Assembly (NCBI RefSeq): GCF_963576675.1
Contig: NC_088914.1
Location: forward strand, 86,364,441-86,428,440
Direction of reading: 5' to 3'
Source of the DNA: Euphorbia lathyris
Taxonomy: Eukaryota > Streptophyta > Magnoliopsida > Malpighiales > Euphorbiaceae
DNA length: 64,000 nt
The position numbers and the translations under genes are program-made. The notes beneath the pieces are model-generated. The model searched no databases and was not told the DNA's origin. It saw only the letters and a list, made by a program, of their open reading frames with translations. Shown piece after piece: positions 58,112-64,000 of the stretch (position 1 is its first letter; each line of letters opens with the position of its first letter).

Positions 58112-59602
58112 AGGGAAAAGTACAAAAATAAACCTTGTAGTTACAACTGTTTTGGATTACAGCCTTGTGGTTTAAAAATTTACAAAATGGTACCTTGAGG
58201 TTCATTCCGTTAGAAAACACATACCAAATTGACTAACGGTGTTAAAAATCAAAGGGAAAAGAGTAAATTTGGTCCTTATATTTATTTATTTTATAAATTA
58301 ACCTCCCTTATTATCTAATTATTACAAACAAACCTCAAAATCAAAAATAAAAATCAATTACACCATCTTCTACCTCCCTCATTAATCTCTTATTCTTCTT
58401 TCTCTCTCTTCTCTCCACTTTGTTAATTTCTCTGAAAAAATAATTGAATTAATCTCTTTAATTACAATATTGAGTTTATTGGTACTACTAATTACAATTC
58501 CATCACTTTGTTCATCTTCTTGGAATCCAGAGGTAATTATTATCAGCGATTATCCACCATCCAAGTTCGTCTCATGAGCCCGATGAATTCCCAGGCCACT
58601 TGAAGCTCGCGGGGAAGAAACCACATCCCAATTCCACAAACTTTCTCCACCGTTTCTGGCTTTGTCTGCAAGTTCAATTTCACATATAATACAAATCAAA
58701 TAATTCGTCAATATCTAACGCAAAGAAATGCAGAGAGAGAGGAATGAAATTTACCGCACATGAGACGTGGAGCTGTATGCCTTTTTCGCCCAATTTACTG
58801 AAACCATTTTTAATTTGGACTTGGTCGAACTCTACACCCAATAAAATTAACACAATGAGTTGAATATAAATTCAAATTAAGCATAACTTCCCCTGTTTCT
58901 GAGATAAATAAGAAGCAATTGTAAGTGAGGTAAGAATGAAAAAAGGCTTCACCTGGGACTGGAGAAGCAAAGGTTGGAAGCGGAGACAAGAGGCAGAGAT
59001 TGAAGCCATGGAAGCGCAATTTCTAGTCTCAGCAGAGACAAAGTGTGTAGTAATGAAGAGAAGGTTTTAGGAAGTGAAAGCAGGAAAGGAGAAGTTTGGA
59101 AAATGGAAATGGCGAGAGATACAAGTGGAGAAGATTAAGTGTGATTATAGAAGATTAAGTTTGCTGCTTGCGTTCAATAAGATTTCAAAATAGAACAATA
59201 TAATTTGATAGTTATGGACCTAATCTGTTCTATGTTTCAACATTGTGATTAAAGAGATTAATTTAATTATTTTTGGAGAGAAATTAACAAAGTGGAGAGA
59301 GAAGAGAGAGAAAGAAGAATAAGAGATTAATGAGGGAGGTAGAAGATGGTGTAATTGATTTTTATTTTTTATTTTGAGGTTTGTTTGTGATAATTAGATA
59401 ATAAGAGAGGTTAATTTATAAAATAAATAAATATAAGGACCAAATTTACTCTTTTCCCTTTGACTTTTAACACTGTTAGTCAATTTGGTATGTGTTTGCT
59501 GACGGAATGAACCTCAAAGTACCATTTTGTAAATTTTTAAATCACAAGATTGTAATCGAAAATAGGTGTAACCACAAGATTTATTTTTGTACTTTTCCCT
59601 TA
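58112..59602. mobile_element. Second long-TIR element of the same family with gene-like core
   Basis: Starts AGGGAAAAGTACAAAAATAA and ends in its complement; arms of about 280-300 bases include GGTCCTTATATTTATTTATT, shared with 56055-57485. TAAAAAA flanks both sides (58105-58111, 59603-59609). The core at 58500-59150 differs wholly from the other element's core. Confidence 0.8.
58560..59010 (-). pseudogene. Captured exons of an unidentified, possibly plastid-targeted, gene
   Basis: On the minus strand a short exon from ATG near 59009 reads MASISASCLRFQPLLLQSQ, a transit-peptide-like start, followed by a GT donor at about 58952. A second exon-like segment (about 58832-58756) reads EFDQVQIKNGFSKLGEKGI and a third (about 58664-58555) reads KPETVEKVCGIGMWFLPREL. 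Splice-type AG and GT borders flank them. I do not recognise the parent gene. The exons lie inside a long-TIR element, so a captured fragment is likelier than a native gene. Confidence 0.45.
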
Positions 59603-59836
59603 AAAAAACCCAAATGACATCAAAATTAGAAAGTTCACCAACTGTCAAAATTGAAAGTCTCAACCTAAAAATCTTTAGTGACTATGAGCTCAATCCTTTT
59701 TTTTTCGAAAAAAAACATAGGTATCGATTTGCAAATCAACGAAACCATATGTGTCATATTTGAAATTTGCTTTATATCTTTTATAATTTATTTATTAATT
59801 AATTTAAAATATATTCATATTAACACTTGATATATT

Positions 59837-62398
59837 TTTTTTTTTTGAAAATAATAGGTGACTTCTTATTCAATATTAGATAATAAAGTGCTACAAATAA
59901 AATCTGGGGGATTATGTTTCCATATCCTAATGTCAGTCTCAGAATCCGAAGCTCTTGCTAACATGTGAGCTATCGTATTCGCTGATCTCCTAATAAACGA
60001 AAAAGATAGCACATTAAGCCCTTTAATCATGGCTTTACAATCATCAACTATGATGCCAAAAGGGGAAACTAACTCGGTGGTTCCGTTAATAGCCAGAGCC
60101 AAGAGCTGAGAATCCGTTTCTAGATGAACACCAATAACGTTTTCTTTCTTTAACCAGCTTAATGCTTCCCTGCAGCCCATGCTTTCTGCTAGCAACGGGT
60201 CTTGACATTGTCCTAGTGGTCCGTTCCCAGCTGCAATGAACTCACCTCGATGATCTCTAAGGACGAAACCGAAACCCGCCCGACCTGTTTCTGTAAACAG
60301 CGCTGCGTCAACATTCAATTTTACACTTCCTGCATCTGCGCAGGTCCAAGTTGTACGTACTGTAACTGTTTCTCTTGTGTCCGACGCTTTTTGGGCTAGT
60401 TGCCATTTATCTAAAAACGTCTTGGCACCGCAAAAGGTTATTGCTGGGGGCTGTCGTTTATCTTCCCAGAGAACTGTGTTACGATCATTCCATATAGCCC
60501 AACACAAGGTGGGTGCTAGTTCTAAGGATTTATTATCGAAATTGTTTCTAATAAATCTCCAGAAATCAGTAACATTGCTTACCATCCTACTTAGATCACC
60601 AATATTGGATAATAACCATACCTGACGGGCTTCTGGACATGAAACCAGTGCGTGGAAGACGGTTTCTTCTTCAAAGTTGCATCGCGGGCATATAATAGTT
60701 GTATCAACCCGTTTTTTCGCCAGATCAGATCGTGTAGGTAAGCAACGAGTTGTTGCCCTCCACACCAAATGTCGAACCTTTGGCGGCACATGAATCTTCC
60801 AGATTTTACACCAGAATTCACTAAGATCTGCCCCCTTTGTATCATTCGGATTGATTTGGATATGACGGTATCCACTTCTGACAGAGTAGACACCATTTCT
60901 TTCCAACTTCCACGTCCATCTGTCCCGTGTTTCTCTTCGGCTCAACTGTACTTTTGTAATTAGCATTCTGTCCCTGACGGAAAATAAATGTTGTAGCTTC
61001 GTCTGATCCCAATCTCCTTGCGGGTTTGTTCGGATTGATGCAACCGTTTCTTCTTCGCAGTCAGGGGGAGCTATGCTGTCAACATAGGGGTTGATATCAT
61101 CAGGAAGCCAGGGGTCAGACCAGATATTTACTTCAGTACAGGACCCGACAAGGATACGACTTTGTGATTTTAGTAAAGGAAGGCCAGCCATGATGCTCCT
61201 CCATATATAGCTTGGATTCGTTTTAATTTCAGCATCAAGGATGGTTGTCTGGGGGAAGTATCGTGCTTTGAAGATTTTTGCAACAAGAGAGGTTGGGCAA
61301 ACCAGCATTCTCCATGCTTGTTTTGCCAAAAAAGCTATATTAAAACAGTGAAAGTTCTTGAAACCCATACCTCCTTGGTGTTTCGGTTTGCATAGTCTTT
61401 CCCAATATCTCCAGTGTATCTTTCTTCCTTGTCCGTCTTCCGAACCCCACCAGAATGAGTTTATCAGCTTTTCAAGATCTTCGCACAATGTAATAGGGAT
61501 CAGGAACAAACTCATGACATAGGATGGGAGTGATTGTAGAACTGATTTGATTAATGCTTCCTTCCCTGCTTTTGATAGGAATTTAGTCTTCCAGCTGTTT
61601 ATTCTTTTCCTGATCATTGATTCTATATACTCGAAGACTTCCTTTTTATTCCTTCCAATTAGTGATGGAAGACCTAAGTATTTGCCCGGACTTGTTACTA
61701 CTTCCACCTCAAGGTTGGTTCTGATGCTCATCTTTATAGCTGCTGGCACATTCTTGTTGAAGTGGAGGGTGGATTTATTGAGATTAATTTTCTGCCCAGA
61801 AGCTTCTTCATATTGTTTTAGACATTGTCGTATAGCATCGCTTTCTTCAATTGTTGCCCTGAAAAACAGATAACTATCGTCAGCAAAAAATAGGTGGGTT
61901 ATTGCTGGAGCCTGAGGTGCTATCGTACATCCATGAATTCTTCCTCTTGATTCTAGCGCTGTCAAAGCAGCGGACAACCCCTCTACACAGATCAGAAATA
62001 GGTATGGAGAGATTGGGTCTCCCTGTCTTAGCCCTCTCTGTGGAGTAATAGGACCAAGTACATGTGGTCCGTTGATGATCCTGTATTTTACTTTGGTGAC
62101 ACATTGCATTATTAGATGAACCCATGTTGGAGAGAATCCCAGTTTGAGCATCATTTTTTCAAGAAAATTCCATTCCACCCTATCGTATGCTTTGGCCATG
62201 TCTAATTTCAGCGCATCATACCCCACTTTCCCTTGTGTTTTCCTACTGAGGTAGTGATTTACTTCAAAGGCTACCATTACATCATCCGTGATCAATCTTC
62301 CTGGTATGAAGGCGCTCTGCTGCTCTGAGATGATGCTAGGAAGAACTGTCTTAAGCCTGTTTGCCAATACTTTTGATATTATCTTATAAATTAATTAG
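59837..62398 (-). mobile_element. 5'-truncated L1-type LINE with 13-bp target duplication
   Basis: A T-run near 59837-59845 is the poly(A) tail. CACTTGATATATT flanks both ends (59824-59836, 62399-62411), which fixes the borders. Only the second half of the element is present, as is usual for target-primed insertion. Confidence 0.88.
59866..62397 (-). pseudogene. L1 LINE ORF2 C-terminal part: RT, zinc-binding and RNase H
   Basis: Open for more than 830 codons from the truncation point to TAA at 59866-59868. Reverse transcriptase motifs ALKLDMAKAYDRVEW, RGLRQGDPISPYLF and FFADDSYLFF; then the zf-RVT region (RATTRCLPTRSDLAKK, CPRC, HALVSC); then RNase H with Asp in VKLNVDAALF, Glu in AESMGCREAL, Asp in ETDSQLL and a C-terminal SANTIAHMLA. 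The endonuclease half is missing, so it cannot mobilise itself. The lack of stops indicates a recent insertion. There is no native start codon: the insertion begins mid-ORF. Confidence 0.9.
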
Positions 62399-62461
62399 CA
62401 CTTGATATATTAACAACAACAGTCCATCACAATTTTACCAAACAATAATAATTAATCAGTT

Positions 62462-63332
62462 AAAGCTAGGATTGAGTATCAGTTTGATTACAAGCCAAAC
62501 CGAACTGTCGGTTAACCGAACCGTACCAAATAACTAAAATAACCGAATTTGACCAAACAGATAATTTTATGCTCGGTTCGGTTATCAACCAAATAACCGA
62601 AATTTTCATATTTTTAATTTAAATAATTATCAAATTTGAGCTTCATTTGGAATTTACAATTTCAAAACCAATTAACCAAATACCTCACATATTACAAATT
62701 AATTCCATAATATTTAAAACTAAAATTTTGAGTTTTTTTTTTTTTTTTTTTTTTTTTTGTACAAATTGAAGTATGAAGAATATATAATATAAATAAAATT
62801 ATACTTTTTGATGAAGCATATGAAGATCCCTCTTTCCAACACCATCGACATAGGTCCTTGACACCGGACATTCATCGGACCCATAAATACCATCTCCTCC
62901 AGAAACGTATGTCTGGAGGCCCAACGCACACGGTCCAGTCTCAGTCCCAGGGGAAACCTATAAATATCTCCCCACCATAACCTCACAAGGGTAACTTTTT
63001 CTCTTTCTAAGTACTTGGGCTTTCTCTCTCTATACTACCTTTACTAACTTAATCGTCGAAGTGTATTCAACGGACCGCTCCCAGTACATGCCGATCCTCT
63101 TTACGCAGCAAGTCCAAATCCTCAATACTTTTTTATTTAAACATAAATTTGGTTAAATTTTTGGTTAAATCGGTTTGTTTCATAATAACTGAACCGATAG
63201 CTGAATACCAAACAAGGAAAAATTGACAACCGAACCGATTCAAATTATTAAAATAACCAAATTAAATAAGAATTTTGATTCAGTTATCAATTTGATCATC
63301 GGTTTTTGAACTTTTTGGTTACCCCTAGCAAC
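62462..63332. mobile_element. hAT-like repeat halves with an LTR-like insert
   Basis: GGTTAACCGAACC / GGTTCGGTT words at 62460-62600 and 63165-63330 look like the two ends of one non-autonomous element, outer ends CTAGG and CCTAG. Between, 62735-63130 begins with a T-run, has TATAAATATC near 62959 and a CTTTCTCTCTC tract, resembling an LTR or other promoter-bearing retroelement piece. No protein is encoded. Confidence 0.35.
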
Positions 63333-64000
63333 AACAACAGTTGAATCAAACATGTACTTAATATATATGATTATAATCAATCGAGAGTTTAATTTATCAA
63401 ATTAAAAGATTAGTTAATTACAAGTAGACACCTTATAGTTACAAGGAGTTACTAATGGATACCTGTGGTATTTTTCTTTGCAAATGCAAATTTTGAATTT
63501 CTTTTACTTTGCCAAATTTGGTCAATAAGGACCTCAAAATGAAAATTTTCAAGAATAAAGTTGTTTAATATCATATTTACTATGACCATATTTTTAATTT
63601 TTCAAAATCATAATTTTTTGAGTTTTCTCTCTCTAAACATCAACTTTCTATCTTATAAAAAAACATCACCTAAATGACATCAAACCTACAAAATTAAAGA
63701 ATTAAAGTTGTTTAAAATATCATTCGAGATCGTTATCGCTCAAATTCTGACAAAGTACCAATCTGTAAATCGAGGAAACACGTGTCATCCATATGTATCC
63801 ATCAAAAGCTTAAAGATATTTATTTTTCCCTCCTTGATTATGTATCAAGAACATAAGTTTCTATTCATGACATCCTGAATGAATTGACTGCTGTAATTTT
63901 AGTTTATCTTATCAATTAATCTTTGGTGTAACATTTACACATGTTTATTCCTTAGATTTGAAGAAATATATTTTTTTCTTCTTAGGAGTTGAAACTGTCA
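63333..64000. other. AT-rich spacer to window end
   Basis: No credible gene or defined repeat. CTCTCTCTAAA-containing stretch near 63628 echoes other spacers. Confidence 0.4.

Overview
This is a repeat-dense piece of a eudicot nuclear genome. The evidence is spliced plant genes with GT-AG introns, plant-only retroelement lineages (Sirevirus-type Ty1/copia, Tat-type Ty3/gypsy, RTE and L1 LINEs, Au-type SINEs, long-TIR MULE-like elements) and AT-rich spacers. I cannot fix family or species from sequence alone. Two host genes look complete: a BUB1 spindle-checkpoint kinase (exons read by eye at 22896-35331, + strand, 14 coding exons, 521 codons in frame) and a mitochondrial ADP/ATP carrier (52055-53921, + strand, 3 coding exons, 378 codons).

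Layout. 1-10237: Sirevirus-like Ty1/copia element running off the left edge, with broken gag, nearly intact pol, a third env-like ORF region with its own TATA-like sequence, three polypurine boxes and a 3' LTR. 10425-18135: copy A of a segmental duplication (old LTR-element remnant, BUB1 promoter, BUB1 exons 1-5), later hit by a Sirevirus solo LTR (12857-14343) and a long-TIR element (15203-15970). 19810-24800: copy B, the same segment without those insertions, continuing into the full BUB1 gene. BUB1 intron 10 has grown to 6.5 kb with an RTE LINE, an Au SINE at the same target site, an Emigrant-like MITE and a truncated L1. 35332-39879: downstream spacer with a tandem Au SINE pair, a Harbinger-like MITE and copia debris. 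39880-49754: complete, young Tat-lineage Ty3/gypsy element on the minus strand (5-bp target duplication, nearly identical LTRs), itself inserted in an older TIR element. 50103-50784: MULE-like element just upstream of the carrier gene. 53922-64000: intergenic repeats, including two related long-TIR elements that each carry gene-like sequence (one a SIAMESE-RELATED-type CDK inhibitor fragment), a perfect 283-bp tandem duplication, and a 5'-truncated L1 with an open RT-RNase H frame.

Functionally, the host content is a mitotic checkpoint kinase with an E2F-type box before its start codon, a truncated N-terminal-only BUB1 paralogue with the same box, and a mitochondrial nucleotide exchanger with a leader intron and a telo-box. 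Everything else is mobile DNA, much of it nested, and the target-site duplications allow an insertion order to be read. Splice sites, percent differences and target duplications were judged by eye; no database search or alignment program was used.
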